From: Sphingomonas sp.
GTDB taxonomy: Bacteria > Pseudomonadota > Alphaproteobacteria > Sphingomonadales > Sphingomonadaceae
DNA: 64,000 nucleotides
Assembly (NCBI RefSeq): GCF_017745215.1
Contig: NZ_JAGHZV010000014.1
Coordinates: forward strand, 34,856-98,855
Direction of reading: 5' to 3'
In this document: in pieces, positions 1 to 8,565 of the stretch
Layout: each line of letters begins with the position of its first letter
How positions within the stretch are numbered: position 1 is the first letter of the stretch
Translations under genes and position numbers: made by a program
The notes under the pieces: model-generated
What the model saw: the letters and a program-made list of their open reading frames with translations, nothing else
Told to the model about the DNA's origin: nothing
Database searches by the model: none

Positions 1-1
1 C

Positions 2-436
2 CGCGCGACCGGCGAGCGCCGCGAGAAGACCGAGTGGCACACGGTCAAGATCTTCTCCGAAGGCCTCGCCAATGTCGCCGAACGCTATCTGCGCAAGGGC
101 AGCAAGGTCTATCTCGAGGGCCAGCTCACCACGCGCAAATGGCAGGACCAGTCGGGCGCCGACCGCTATTCGACCGAGATCGTGCTCCAGGGCTTCAACG
201 CCCAGATGGTGCTGCTCGACGGCCCCGGCGGCGGCGCGGGCGCGGGAGCCGGCGGAAGCCGCGGCGGCGACGATTGGGGCGGCGGCAGCGACTTCGCCGG
301 CCAGTCGTCGGGCCGCGGCGGCGGTGGCGGCGGCAACTACAACGGCGGCGCGGGCCGTTCCGGCGGTGCGGGCAGCGGCGGCAACGACTTCGGCGGCGGC
401 TTCCCCGACGACCTCGACGACGACGTGCCGTTCTGA
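2..436 (+). CDS. ssb: Single-stranded DNA-binding protein, 5' end outside window
   Basis: The window opens inside this gene, so the start is missing. It coats single-stranded DNA during replication, recombination and repair. The visible part begins in the OB fold (TEWHTVKIF, then [11 protein letters not shown] and TRKWQDQSG, typical SSB strands). A long linker rich in Gly follows, and the protein ends in the acidic tip DDDVPF that recruits partner proteins. About 144 residues are visible, consistent with loss of only the N-terminal 20-30. Family assignment is firm. Confidence 0.95.
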   Translation, partial: RATGERREKTEWHTVKIFSEGLANVAERYLRKGSKVYLEGQLTTRKWQDQSGADRYSTEIVLQGFNAQMVLLDGPGGGAGAGAGGSRGGDDWGGGSDFAGQSSGRGGGGGGNYNGGAGRSGGAGSGGNDFGGGFPDDLDDDVPF

Positions 437-771
437 ACGTTGCGTCTCCGCCATCCCGGCGAAAGCCGGGATGAGGTTCGGAGATTGCGGGTCCGATCCG
501 CGTCCCCGGCCTTGCGGAATAGGATTTCCCGCGCGACCATCGGCGCTGCTCTTTCGCATCGTCGACTCACGCCGATTCCCCCGTTTCCGCGGGCCATTCG
601 CTCGTTCATGCCGAACGGCGTTTTTTCACATTATCGGTGTCAACCGTGTAAACTGTATTGCCCGAATACCACACCTGAGCACCTGGCGGCCCAGGTCTCC
701 ATCTCCGGGGCGTCCCGCCTTCAGCCGCTCCGAACGGTTCCTCTCCTGAAAGCGAGGCGGAGGATCGAAGA
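437..771. other. Intergenic region, ssb to EamA gene
   Basis: About 335 bases lie between the convergent ssb and EamA genes. They hold the REP-like palindrome at the left end and a relatively AT-rich patch around 618-665. No convincing coding frame, tRNA or terminator was seen in the rest. Confidence 0.6.
452..473. repeat. REP-like palindrome, single unit
   Basis: A perfect 9-bp inverted repeat (CATCCCGGC / GCCGGGATG) encloses a GAAA tetraloop, 15 bases after the ssb stop. The same half-site occurs as inverted pairs near 17.2 kb and 63.0 kb, so it is a dispersed palindromic element rather than an ssb-specific terminator. There is no T-run after it. Confidence 0.8.
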
Positions 772-1617
772 TCACCGCGTTAGGATCAGCACCGCACCGC
801 CGAAGATTCCCAGCACGCTCGCCGCGCGCTGCCAGGTGACCTGCTCGCGCAGGAAGACCGCCGAGATCAGCAGCGCGGTCACCATCCCCGTCTCGCGAAG
901 TGCTGCGAGCGGTGCGGTCGGCCCGATCGCCAGCGCCTCGAGCGCGAGGCCGTACGTGGCGATCGACAGCGCCCCCGCCACCGCGCCCGCGCGCCACTGG
1001 CTGCGCGCCGCAGCGAAGATCGCGCCCTTCGACAGGGTGCCGAACATCGCCACCACGCAGATCCCCATCAGCAGGAACACCCAGGCGATGTAGCTCAGCG
1101 GCTCGGGCGCGGCGCGCACCCCCTGCGCGTCGACCACGGTATAGGCCGAGATCGTCACCGCCGTCGCCAGCGACCAGCCGACCGCGCCCAGCCCGATGTG
1201 CCGCCCCGCCACCATCACCAGCACGGCGCCGCCGATCAGCGCGATGCCGGCGAGCTCGCGCACGCTCGCCGCCTCACCGAACACCCCGATCGCCAGGGCC
1301 GCGGTGAGCAAGGGCGCCGAGCCGCGCAGCACCGGATAGGCGGCCGACAGGTCGGCTCCCTGGAAAGCGCGGACCAGCGCGAAGAGGTAGAAGCAATGCA
1401 GCACCGCGCTCGCCGCCAGCCAGCCCCACGCGCCGTGCGGCAGCGGCACGAAGAAGCAGAGCGGCAGTACGAAGAGCGCGCTCGAGCCGTCGATGATCGC
1501 GCGCCCGGCGAGCTTGTCCTTGCCGCCCTTGAGGATCGCGTTGACCACCGCATGGATCGATCCCGAGGCGATCATCATCGCCGGCGCCAGCCACGCCGCG
1601 GTCGTTGGAGCCGTCAT
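772..1617 (-). CDS. EamA/DMT-family membrane transporter
   Basis: The protein has 281 residues and about ten hydrophobic segments in the two-fold EamA arrangement of drug/metabolite exporters. It is expected in the inner membrane, exporting a small metabolite; the substrate cannot be read from sequence. It starts 9 bp after the stop of an Lrp-type regulator on the same strand, so the two form an operon. Lrp/AsnC regulators often control amino-acid exporters, so an amino acid or related compound is a reasonable guess (inference). Confidence 0.85.
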   Translation of the reverse strand: MTAPTTAAWLAPAMMIASGSIHAVVNAILKGGKDKLAGRAIIDGSSALFVLPLCFFVPLPHGAWGWLAASAVLHCFYLFALVRAFQGADLSAAYPVLRGSAPLLTAALAIGVFGEAASVRELAGIALIGGAVLVMVAGRHIGLGAVGWSLATAVTISAYTVVDAQGVRAAPEPLSYIAWVFLLMGICVVAMFGTLSKGAIFAAARSQWRAGAVAGALSIATYGLALEALAIGPTAPLAALRETGMVTALLISAVFLREQVTWQRAASVLGIFGGAVLILTR

Positions 1618-1626
1618 GCGCAGGCC

Positions 1627-2112
1627 CTAGTCGGCCTCGGCCTCTAGCGGCAAGGCCAGGCTGAACTTGCGCCGGCGCTTGACGAAACTCGTCTCGTAGC
1701 GGCGCACCACCGGATCGCCCGCGAGCATCGCGTCGGCGAAGTCGTTGAACGCGTCCATGTCGCGCACCGCGACGAGCAGCACCACGTCGAACGCGCCCGA
1801 GATCTCCATGAACAGCTGGACATGCTCGCTCGCGGTCAGCCGCCGGCGCAGCGCCTCGACCGCTGCCAGCGCGTGACGATCGAGCTGGATGTGGACGAAG
1901 GCCGAGAGCAGCGGCCCGATCTCGTCCGAAAGCACCGCGACGTCGGCCGCGATCACCTCGGTCTCGCGCAGCCGCCGCACGCGCCGCGCGATCGCCGAGG
2001 GCGAAAGCGGCAGCTCGGCTGCGAGCTCGTCGGCGGTGAGCAGGGCGTTGCGCTGCAGCCGCGCGAGGATCCGGACGTCGAGCCGATCGAGCTTTTCGGG
2101 AGACATGCGCAT
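1627..2112 (-). CDS. Lrp/AsnC family transcriptional regulator
   Basis: A 161-residue protein with an N-terminal winged helix-turn-helix (LDRLDVRILARLQ, then LSPSAIARRVRRL) and a C-terminal RAM/AsnC ligand domain (around HVQLFMEISGAFDVVLLVAVRD). It is a DNA-binding regulator expected to respond to an amino acid. Two ATGs are possible, at 2112 and 2106; the second has AGAAG about 6 bases upstream. It is co-transcribed with the downstream EamA exporter and probably regulates it and itself. The S41 peptidase gene is divergent across about 120 bases. Confidence 0.9.
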   Translation of the reverse strand: MRMSPEKLDRLDVRILARLQRNALLTADELAAELPLSPSAIARRVRRLRETEVIAADVAVLSDEIGPLLSAFVHIQLDRHALAAVEALRRRLTASEHVQLFMEISGAFDVVLLVAVRDMDAFNDFADAMLAGDPVVRRYETSFVKRRRKFSLALPLEAEAD

Positions 2113-2197
2113 CTTCTGTCGTCTTGCCCTCGCCTCTTGCGCGAATCACGCGTCGCCGCGCGATTCTTTGCCTCCAATGTGCACGCCGCTCCTAGCA

Positions 2198-2208
2198 AAT
2201 ACTGTATT
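2198..2208. promoter_or_regulatory. Short palindrome between lrp and S41 gene
   Basis: AATAC-T-GTATT is a perfect inverted repeat in the divergent promoter region, about 28 bases before the peptidase start. It could be an operator for the adjacent Lrp-type regulator or part of an AT-rich promoter element. The site is short, so this is tentative. Confidence 0.3.
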
Positions 2209-2235
2209 AGTCGAGCAACTCACGGGAGAGCAAGG

Positions 2236-3549
2236 ATGAACCGCACCAAGACGATTTTTGCCGTGCTGGCGCTGGTTGCGGCGAGCCCTGCGGTGCCGCT
2301 GCTCGCCCGGCCGGTGCCGCAGGCGGCGGCGCTCGACGCCCGCCCCGTGGTCGAAGCGGTGCGCAAGGCGATCGCCGCGAACTACGTCCTCCCCGCGCGC
2401 CGCCCCGCGCTCGACGCAGCGCTCGCCAAGGGGCTCGCCGACGGCCGCTATGCCGTGACCGACCCCGGCGAGCTGGCGCGGCGAATCACCGACGACCTGT
2501 TCGCGGTGGCGCACGACAAGCATCTCGGGCTCAACTTCGATCCGCGCCAGTCCGCAGCGCTCGCCGGCGCCAGCGGCCGCGACGATGCCGAGAACAATCC
2601 CGTGTTCGACGAATTCGCGCGCACCCACAACCACGGCGTGTCCGAACTCAAGGTGCTCGACGGCAATGTCCGCTATCTCCGCTACGACGGCTTCCTGTGG
2701 ACCGGCGCGCAGAGCGAGGCGGCGATCGATTCGGCGATGGCGTTCCTGCGCGGCGGCGACGCGATCATCATCGACCTGCGCACCAACGGCGGCGGCAGCC
2801 CCGATGCGGTGCGCCGGATCGCGAGCTATTTCGTCCCCGCGGGTGTCAAGCTGGTAACCTTCCACTTGCGCAGCGACCCGCCGACCGTGTCGACGACCGA
2901 CAAGGACGTGCCCGGCGGGCGGATCGCCGGGGTGCCGGTCTATGTCCTCGCCTCAGGTCGCTCGGCCTCGGCGGCGGAGGAGTTCCTCTCGCATGCGAAG
3001 CTCCAGAAATTCGGCACGCTGGTGGGCGAGACGAGCGCGGGCGCGGGCTATCGCAACGAGCTGATCGGCATTCCCCAGGGCTTCGTGCTGAGCGTCTCGA
3101 TCGGCCGGCCCGAGCTGCCCGACGGCAGCGACTGGGAAGCCAAGGGCGTGGCCCCCGACATCGCTGCCTCCGCGCCTGACGCGCTGGCCCGCGCGCAGAT
3201 CGCGGCGCTCGACACGCTCGCCGCCAAGGCCCAGGGGCCGCGCCGGGCCGAGCTCGGCTGGCTGGCCGACGCCCAGCGCGCGCGGGTGGCGCCGGCACCG
3301 CTCGCGCGCCCGCTCGCCGCCTATGCCGGGCGCTATGGGCCGCGCACGATCAGCGTCGAGGACGGCAAGCTCGTCTATCGCCGCGACGGCGGGGTGACGA
3401 CGGCGCTGCTCCCGCTCGGCCCCGACCGCTTCGTGATGGAGGCCGATTCGGGCACGCAGATCCGCTTCACGCTGACCGGCGGGGCAGTGACCGGCTTCGA
3501 GCTCCTCAACGCCGACGGCCCGCCACGCGTTCAGGCGAAGGACGGCTAG
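2236..3549 (+). CDS. S41 family peptidase, secreted
   Basis: 437 residues with a signal peptide (residues 1 to about 25), so it probably acts in the periplasm. The TSPc/S41 fold shows in IIIDLRTNGGGSPDA and in SGRSASAAEEF (residues 240-250), which carries the candidate catalytic Ser. The Lys of the CtpA-type dyad is not at its usual place: the region reads GETSAGAG rather than TFGKG. It therefore resembles the IRBP-like or tricorn-like S41 members rather than CtpA. The ATG at 2236 is chosen for its position before the signal peptide and the preceding GGGAGAGCAAGG. The open frame extends far upstream but is antisense to lrp. The substrate is unknown. Confidence 0.85.
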   Translation: MNRTKTIFAVLALVAASPAVPLLARPVPQAAALDARPVVEAVRKAIAANYVLPARRPALDAALAKGLADGRYAVTDPGELARRITDDLFAVAHDKHLGLNFDPRQSAALAGASGRDDAENNPVFDEFARTHNHGVSELKVLDGNVRYLRYDGFLWTGAQSEAAIDSAMAFLRGGDAIIIDLRTNGGGSPDAVRRIASYFVPAGVKLVTFHLRSDPPTVSTTDKDVPGGRIAGVPVYVLASGRSASAAEEFLSHAKLQKFGTLVGETSAGAGYRNELIGIPQGFVLSVSIGRPELPDGSDWEAKGVAPDIAASAPDALARAQIAALDTLAAKAQGPRRAELGWLADAQRARVAPAPLARPLAAYAGRYGPRTISVEDGKLVYRRDGGVTTALLPLGPDRFVMEADSGTQIRFTLTGGAVTGFELLNADGPPRVQAKDG

Positions 3550-5117
3550 GTCGCCAGCCGACGCAGCCCCTCGATCGTATCGGCCTCGCTCGCCGGCTTG
3601 TCGGTGCGGATGCGGCTGATCCGGGGGAAGCGCATCGCGAGGCCCGACTTGTGGCGCTTCGACTCGTGGATCGAATCGAAGGCGACTTCGAGGACGAGGC
3701 TCTTCTCGACCTCGCGCACCGGACCGAAGCGATTGACCGTGTTCGCGCGCACGAACCGGTCGAGCCACTTCAGCTCCTCGTCGGTGAAGCCGAAATAGGC
3801 CTTGCCTACGGGGAGCAGCTCGCCGCCCGGAGCCCAGGCGCCGAAGGTATAGTCCGAATAGAAGGAGCTCCGCTTGCCGCTGCCGCGCTGGGCATACATC
3901 AGCACGCAATCGGCGGTGAGCGGATCGCGCTTCCATTTGTACCAGAGCCCGGTGCGGCGGCCCGCGACATAAGGCGAATCGCGGCGCTTGAGCATCACGC
4001 CTTCGATCGCCGCGTCGCGCGCGCCGGCGCGGATCTCCTCGAGCGCGGCAAAGTCGGGCGCTTCGATCAGCGCCGACACGTCGAAGCGCTCGGCGTCGAG
4101 CCGGGCGGCGAAACGCTCGAGCCGCGCGCGCCGTTCGGACCAGGCGAGCTGGCGCAGGTCTTCCGCGCCGTCGAACAGGATGTCGTAGAGGCGGACGAAG
4201 GCAGGGAAATCGGCAAGCGTGCGCGCGCTGACCACCTTGCGGCCGAGCCGCTGCTGGAGCGCGTTGAAGCTCCCCGCGGCACCACCCTGCGCCTCGCCCT
4301 TCACCAGCAGCTCGCCGTCGAGCACGCCGGGCACGACGAAGGCGGCGGCGACTTCGGGGAAGCTGTGGGTGATGTCGTCGCCCGCGCGGCTGTAGAGGCG
4401 CGTCTCGCCCGCGACATGGACGAGCTGGACGCGGATCCCGTCCCATTTCCACTCGGCGGCATAGTCGCCGAGGCTCAGGCTCTCGGCCTCGAGCGGATGC
4501 GCGAGCATGAAGGGGCGGAAGACGGGGACATTCTCCGCGGTCGGCTGCACGCCATGCCCCTGGCCCCAGGCGAACAGCGGCGCATAGGGCGGCAGGAGCC
4601 CGTGCCACACCTCCTCGACCGCTTCGACGTCGAGCCCGAACGCTTCAGCGAAGGCGGTCTTGGCGAGCCGGGCGGAGATGCCGACGCGGAGCGCCCCCGT
4701 TGCGAGCTTGAGCAGCGCGAATCGCTCGTCGGCGTCGAGCCGGTCGAGCATCGCCGCGAGCGCCGCGGGGGCATCCGAGCGCGACAGGCCGGCGAGCGTC
4801 TCGACCACCGCGGAGAGACGGAGCGGCTCGCCCTCGCCGTCCGCGGGCGCGGGCCAGAGCAGCGCGACGGTCTCGGCGGTGTCGCCCACGAAGTCGCGAC
4901 TCAAGGCGAACAGCACCGGGTCGACGCGTTCCTCGATGAGCGCGCGGATCAGCGCGGGCTTGATCGCGGGCAGGTCGAGCCCGCCCGTCAGCGCCGCCAT
5001 CGCCCAGCCGCGATCGGGGTCGGGCGCGGTACGCAGATAGGCGCCGATCCGCCGCAGCTTGGCATTGCGGGAGCGGGTGTAGACCAGTCCGTCGAGCAGA
5101 TCGGCGAAGGCGCGCAT
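3546..5117 (-). CDS. ATP-dependent DNA ligase, cisplatin damage response type
   Basis: 523 residues. The N-terminal domain matches the PP_1105-like family (start MRAFADLLDG, then SRNAKLRRIG and PDPDRGWAMAALTG). The nucleotidyltransferase motif I is KWDGIR with the adenylated Lys at residue 224; the glutamate motif DGELL follows, and the C-terminal OB fold ends in FPRISRIRTDKP. It seals nicks using ATP. In many proteobacteria it is clustered with an exonuclease, an Lhr-type helicase and the PdeM endonuclease, but none is adjacent here. It overlaps the 3' end of the S41 gene by 4 bp and is divergent from the metallophosphoesterase. Confidence 0.92.
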   Translation of the reverse strand: MRAFADLLDGLVYTRSRNAKLRRIGAYLRTAPDPDRGWAMAALTGGLDLPAIKPALIRALIEERVDPVLFALSRDFVGDTAETVALLWPAPADGEGEPLRLSAVVETLAGLSRSDAPAALAAMLDRLDADERFALLKLATGALRVGISARLAKTAFAEAFGLDVEAVEEVWHGLLPPYAPLFAWGQGHGVQPTAENVPVFRPFMLAHPLEAESLSLGDYAAEWKWDGIRVQLVHVAGETRLYSRAGDDITHSFPEVAAAFVVPGVLDGELLVKGEAQGGAAGSFNALQQRLGRKVVSARTLADFPAFVRLYDILFDGAEDLRQLAWSERRARLERFAARLDAERFDVSALIEAPDFAALEEIRAGARDAAIEGVMLKRRDSPYVAGRRTGLWYKWKRDPLTADCVLMYAQRGSGKRSSFYSDYTFGAWAPGGELLPVGKAYFGFTDEELKWLDRFVRANTVNRFGPVREVEKSLVLEVAFDSIHESKRHKSGLAMRFPRISRIRTDKPASEADTIEGLRRLAT

Positions 5118-5167
5118 GGCGGCTCAACCATGGCGCAGGGCAAAGGCTCCGGCTAGTCTCGCGGGCG

Positions 5168-6004
5168 ATGCGCCGGGTGGGACGATTCGTGCTTCGGGGG
5201 CTGGCGGGCGCGATCCTGCTGGTGCTGACGCTTTATGCCTGGGGCTCGATCGAGGCGCGCTCGGACCCGCGCGTGCGCGAGACGGTGATGGCGCTGCCCG
5301 GCTGGCCCAGCGGAACGCCGCCGCTCCGCGTCGTGCTGATCGCCGACATCCATGCCGGCAATGCCACCGGCTCGCCCGAACGGCTGGCGCGCGTGGTGAC
5401 GCAAGTGAACGCGCTGGAGCCCGACCTCGTGCTGATCGCCGGCGACCTGCTCCCGGGGCACGCACCGATCGCGGCGCCGCGAGTGATCGAAATGCTCACG
5501 CCGCTGGCGGGGCTGCGCGCGCGGCTCGGGGTGATCGCCGTGCCGGGCAACCACGATCACTGGGTCGGGATCGACGCGATGCGCATCGCGCTCGAGGACG
5601 CCGGGATTCGCGTGCTTTCGAACCAGGCGGCGATGGTGGGCCCGCTCGCGCTGGCGGGGATCGACGACGACTATACCCGCCACGCGCGGCTGGGGGAGAC
5701 ACTGGCGGCGGCCCGCAAGCTGAGGGGCGCGCATCTGGTGCTCAGCCACTCGCCCGACATCGCGCCCGAGCTGCCGGCCGATTTTCCGCTGCTGCTCGCG
5801 GGCCACACGCATTGCGGCCAGGCCTATGTCCCCGGCTGGGGATCGGTGCAGCCGGTCACGCATTTCGGCGACCGTTATCGCTGCGGGATCATAAGAGAGG
5901 CCGGGCGAACCGTCATCGTCACGGGCGGCATCGGCACCAGCGGCCCGCCGCTCCGCTTCAATGCGCCGCCCGACCTCTGGGTCGTGACGCTCAAGGGCGC
6001 CTAG
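5168..6004 (+). CDS. Membrane-anchored metallophosphoesterase
   Basis: 278 residues. A single N-terminal hydrophobic segment (about residues 7-24) anchors it, with the catalytic domain probably outside the cytoplasm. All calcineurin-like motifs are present: DIHAG (D60, H62), GDLLPGH, GNHDHW, and the C-terminal GHTHCGQ. It resembles YkuE/YaeI-type phosphodiesterases, some of which act on UDP-diacylglucosamine or phospholipids; the substrate is unproven. It lacks the PdeM sequence pattern, so the nearby DNA ligase is not evidence of a repair role. Its stop codon overlaps that of the next, convergent gene (CTAG). Confidence 0.88.
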   Translation: MRRVGRFVLRGLAGAILLVLTLYAWGSIEARSDPRVRETVMALPGWPSGTPPLRVVLIADIHAGNATGSPERLARVVTQVNALEPDLVLIAGDLLPGHAPIAAPRVIEMLTPLAGLRARLGVIAVPGNHDHWVGIDAMRIALEDAGIRVLSNQAAMVGPLALAGIDDDYTRHARLGETLAAARKLRGAHLVLSHSPDIAPELPADFPLLLAGHTHCGQAYVPGWGSVQPVTHFGDRYRCGIIREAGRTVIVTGGIGTSGPPLRFNAPPDLWVVTLKGA

Positions 6005-6186
6005 TCGACTGCGTTCCTCACCGCGCGTCCGGCGGTTACGCCGAGCACCAGGAAGACGAGGAACAGCGCGATCGCGACGAAGAACAGGAACTTGGCGATG
6101 CCGATCGAGGCACCCGCGATTCCGCCGAAGCCAAGCGCTGCGGCGACCAGGCCGACGACCAGAAAAATCAATGCCCAACGCAACAT
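6001..6186 (-). CDS. DUF1328 small membrane protein
   Basis: 61 residues, almost entirely two hydrophobic helices separated by a short Gly-rich turn ([16 protein letters not shown]). This is the DUF1328/UPF0391 (YtjA-like) pattern, which is widespread and often stress-induced; its function is not established. It ends with a stop sharing CTAG with the convergent metallophosphoesterase gene. GAGGAGA lies just upstream of its ATG as a good ribosome binding site. Confidence 0.88.
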   Translation of the reverse strand: MLRWALIFLVVGLVAAALGFGGIAGASIGIAKFLFFVAIALFLVFLVLGVTAGRAVRNAVD

Positions 6187-6314
6187 GACGTGATCTCCTC
6201 TCAGGATGTGGGACCAATCGCGCGAGAGGGCGCCCGAGTTCCGAAACCGCGCCTTGCAGCCGCCACAAATCGGGCGCTAGGTGCGCGCCGCCAACCGGAG
6301 GAGGGACCCTCAGA

Positions 6315-6647
6315 ATGAAGTATCTGCTTTCGTCTGCCGCTGCGCTGATGCTGATCGCGCCGGCTGCCTATGCACAGACCGCGCCTGCGCCGGCCGCCAC
6401 GCCGGCCCCGGACGCGACGCCGGCCGCTGCGGCCAAGTTCAACCTCGACACGCCGATCGAGACGATGATGGCCGACGCGAAGGCCAAGGCGGTGCTCGAC
6501 GCCGATTTCCAGACCGATCTCACCCAGAACCCGGCCTATGAGCAGTTCAAGGGCATGAGCCTCCACCAGGTCCAGCCCTTCGCGCCGGACAAGCTGACCG
6601 ACGCGCTGCTCGCCAAGGTCGAGGCGGATCTCGCCGCGATCAAGTAA
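6315..6647 (+). CDS. Small exported protein of unknown function
   Basis: 110 residues with a clear signal peptide (MKYLLSSAAALMLIAPAAYA, cleavage after AYA). An Ala/Pro-rich stretch follows, then a helical domain (FNLDTPIETMMADAKAKAV and NPAYEQFKGMSLHQVQPF). It resembles small periplasmic proteins common in sphingomonads, but no function is assigned. GGAGGAGGGACC before the ATG supports the start. A strong terminator follows directly. Confidence 0.75.
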   Translation: MKYLLSSAAALMLIAPAAYAQTAPAPAATPAPDATPAAAAKFNLDTPIETMMADAKAKAVLDADFQTDLTQNPAYEQFKGMSLHQVQPFAPDKLTDALLAKVEADLAAIK

Positions 6648-6670
6648 GCGCTGCGATCGAGCGAAATGAG

Positions 6671-6706
6671 AAGGGGCCGGGGAAGCAGCTTCCCCGGCCC
6701 CTTTTT
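6671..6706 (+). terminator. Rho-independent terminator
   Basis: A near-perfect 16-bp palindrome (AAGGGGCCGGGGAAGC / GCTTCCCCGGCCCCTT) is followed by a T-run. It ends the small exported protein gene and, being symmetrical, may also serve the convergent dps gene. Confidence 0.92.
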
Positions 6707-6733
6707 GTTGGCGGCGGCGCCTCGGCAGCTCGC

Positions 6734-7225
6734 TCAGACGTTCCGGCTGGCTTCGAACAGGAACCAGGCGCGGCGCTCGGCCTGGTCGGTCCACTCGTCG
6801 ATCATCGCGCTGGTGGCGTTGTCCTTGGCGTCGTCGGCGATGCCCTTGGCTTCGCGCAGGCTCTCGACCAGCTTGAGATTGTCGTCGCGCAGTTCGGCGA
6901 GCATGTCGGCGGGGGCAACGAAATCGGCGTCATTGTCCTTGAGCGTCTGGTGGCGCGCGATGTCGCCGATCGAGCGCAGCGTGGTCTTGCCGATCTTGCG
7001 CACGCGCTCGGCAACGTCGTCGGTGATCGCGAAGATCTCGGCGCCCTGCTCGTCGAGCATCAGGTGGTAGTCGCGGAAGTGCGGCCCCGACACGTGCCAG
7101 TGGAAGTTCTTCGTCTTGATGTAGAGCGCGAAGGTGTCGGCGAGGATCGCGTTGAGCGCCTCTGCGACGCTCTTGACGGCGTTGCCCTTGAGATCGGTGG
7201 GGGTGCGGAGCGCAGTGTCGGTCAT
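6734..7225 (-). CDS. dps: Dps-type DNA-binding ferritin
   Basis: 163 residues. It oxidises and stores iron in a dodecamer and protects DNA in stress and stationary phase. The ferroxidase ligands are present: H42 in FHWHVSGPHF, H54 and D58 in YHLMLDEQ, with E63 in GAEIF. The ATG at 7225 is chosen because GGAGGAAC lies immediately upstream; the longer frame to 7423 has no support. A perfect 15-bp palindrome lies about 60 bases upstream and is the best candidate for its regulatory site. Confidence 0.93.
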   Translation of the reverse strand: MTDTALRTPTDLKGNAVKSVAEALNAILADTFALYIKTKNFHWHVSGPHFRDYHLMLDEQGAEIFAITDDVAERVRKIGKTTLRSIGDIARHQTLKDNDADFVAPADMLAELRDDNLKLVESLREAKGIADDAKDNATSAMIDEWTDQAERRAWFLFEASRNV

Positions 7226-7285
7226 GTTGTTCCTCCGGCGAATCGAGATTGCCCGGTGGATATAGGTCGGGGCTCGGGGCTCCGC

Positions 7286-7300
7286 ACCGTATATTACGGT
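7286..7300. promoter_or_regulatory. Perfect palindrome upstream of dps, candidate operator
   Basis: ACCGTA-TAT-TACGGT is a perfect inverted repeat in the roughly 100-bp gap between the GDT1-like gene and dps, both on the minus strand. Its position suits a transcription-factor site controlling dps. The regulator is unknown. Confidence 0.45.
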
Positions 7301-7323
7301 ATGAGTGTGATAGACCGATCCGA

Positions 7324-7884
7324 TCAGGCAAGCCGCAGCGCGGACAGGCCAGTCACGGCGCCAGCGACGAGGAAGAGGAACGCCGTGGCGATGCGAATCA
7401 CTCGGAGAGGAAGCCGCGACCACGCCGAGTCACCCAGCACCGCCGCAACGAACACCACCGCCCCGGCGCCCGCCGCCGAGCCCGCCGCAGCGAACCATGC
7501 GTCGCCATCGGCGCTGCCGAGCGCGAAGGCGATGAACTGGCTGCGGTCGCCGCCGCTCGCCGAGAGGATCACGACCAGGCTGCCGAGGAAGCCGCCGAGC
7601 CGCGGGCAGCCATCCGGCAGCTTGCCCGCCGGGAACAGCCCCGAGCCCGCCGCGAAGAGCAGCGCCACCGCGACCAGCAGCCCCTGCCCATTGGGCGTGA
7701 GCCGCGGCGCGATCTCCATCGCGACGAACCCCGCCACGGCATTACCCGCCGCCAGCGCGAGCACCGCCGCGAGCATGACGATTGCCACGCCGTGCCGTTC
7801 GGCCAGCATCGCCGCGAGCCGCGGCGGCCGATCACCGAGAGTCGCCAGCAGCGCGGCAATGAAGGCAGGAACCAGGGCTTCCAT
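7324..7884 (-). CDS. TMEM165/GDT1-like membrane protein with altered motifs
   Basis: 186 residues from the ATG at 7884 (an ATG at 7941 is also in frame). It shows six hydrophobic segments in two halves, as in the UPF0016/GDT1 family of Mn2+ or Ca2+ transporters. The family signature E-x-G-D-[KR]-[ST] occurs once per half. Here it reads TLGDRP in the first half and SGGDRS in the second, so the metal-binding Glu is replaced in both. GD[RK] and the fold are retained, so the protein may have a different substrate or no transport role. It lies upstream of dps on the same strand. Confidence 0.75.
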   Translation of the reverse strand: MEALVPAFIAALLATLGDRPPRLAAMLAERHGVAIVMLAAVLALAAGNAVAGFVAMEIAPRLTPNGQGLLVAVALLFAAGSGLFPAGKLPDGCPRLGGFLGSLVVILSASGGDRSQFIAFALGSADGDAWFAAAGSAAGAGAVVFVAAVLGDSAWSRLPLRVIRIATAFLFLVAGAVTGLSALRLA

Positions 7885-8040
7885 CGTCCCGGCGTAGCGG
7901 ATCGCCGTTAAAGCGCCGTCTACCCTGCCGGCAACGCCCATCCGCCTTGACTTTTACACGCCAGTGGCGCATCCGCGCCCGCCTGTCAGCGGCGTGCCCG
8001 GCGCGCCGCTGTTTTCCGTTTGTCAGAAGGTATCGAGGTC

Positions 8041-8208
8041 ATGGCCAAGCCGACCACCGTCAAGATCAAGCTCGTCAGCACGGCGGACACGGGCTTCTTC
8101 TATGTCACCAAGAAGAATCCGCGCACCAAGACCGAGAAGCTCTCCTTCCGCAAGTACGATCCCGTCGCGCGCAAGCACGTCGAGTTCAAGGAAGCGAAGA
8201 TCAAGTAA
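8041..8208 (+). CDS. rpmG: 50S ribosomal protein L33
   Basis: 55 residues ([18 protein letters not shown]... [18 protein letters not shown]). This is the cysteine-free form of L33 in the large ribosomal subunit. The ATG at 8041 follows GAGGTC and matches the family start; an in-frame ATG at 8020 would add seven non-homologous residues. TTGACT at 7947-7952 could be a -35 element. Confidence 0.96.
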   Translation: MAKPTTVKIKLVSTADTGFFYVTKKNPRTKTEKLSFRKYDPVARKHVEFKEAKIK

Positions 8209-8249
8209 TCGGGTGCGACTCGGGACGGCGCTGTCGGACCGGGCAGGGG

Positions 8250-8510
8250 TCAGATCGACCCCAGGATCGATTCGATCCGGCTGAACGATTCGCGCTCGCG
8301 GTGGCCGTCGTCCTCGAAGCCGGTCGCGCGCGGGCTCCACGCCGCGGCAAGCGCGTCGGCTGCCCGCGCATGGAGCGCCGCCAACTCGGCATGGATGCGC
8401 CGGTTGACGCGGTCGGGCGCCGCTTCCGCCATCTCGCATTCGCGGCGCGCTCGCTCCGCGTGATAGCCATATTCCGCCATGCAGCGCAGGCGCTCGGATT
8501 GGTCCGACAT
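8250..8510 (-). CDS. Small hypothetical protein, helical
   Basis: 86 residues, strongly charged and probably all helical (for example ERARRECEMAEAAPDR, then ELAALHARAADALAAAW). There is no signal peptide or membrane segment. It is not recognised as a characterised family. It lies between convergent rpmG and same-strand divK, and its frame is uninterrupted with codon use like its neighbours. Confidence 0.55.
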   Translation of the reverse strand: MSDQSERLRCMAEYGYHAERARRECEMAEAAPDRVNRRIHAELAALHARAADALAAAWSPRATGFEDDGHRERESFSRIESILGSI

Positions 8511-8565
8511 GCCAGCCGTCTCCCAGAGACCCGCGACTCAACGCGGACCCGGGCATAAGTTTCCG

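Noticed and set aside
452..473. Rho-independent terminator of ssb
   Set aside because: There is no T-run, and the same palindrome recurs at two other sites as inverted pairs, so it is better called a repeat.
1822..2235. N-terminal extension of the S41 peptidase frame
   Set aside because: It is antisense to lrp and would put the clear signal peptide in the middle of the protein. The ATG at 2236 has a ribosome binding site.
5168..6004. Metallophosphoesterase as the PdeM partner of the DNA ligase
   Set aside because: It has an N-terminal membrane anchor and the YkuE/YaeI-type sequence around DIHAG, not that of PdeM, and it is divergent from the ligase.
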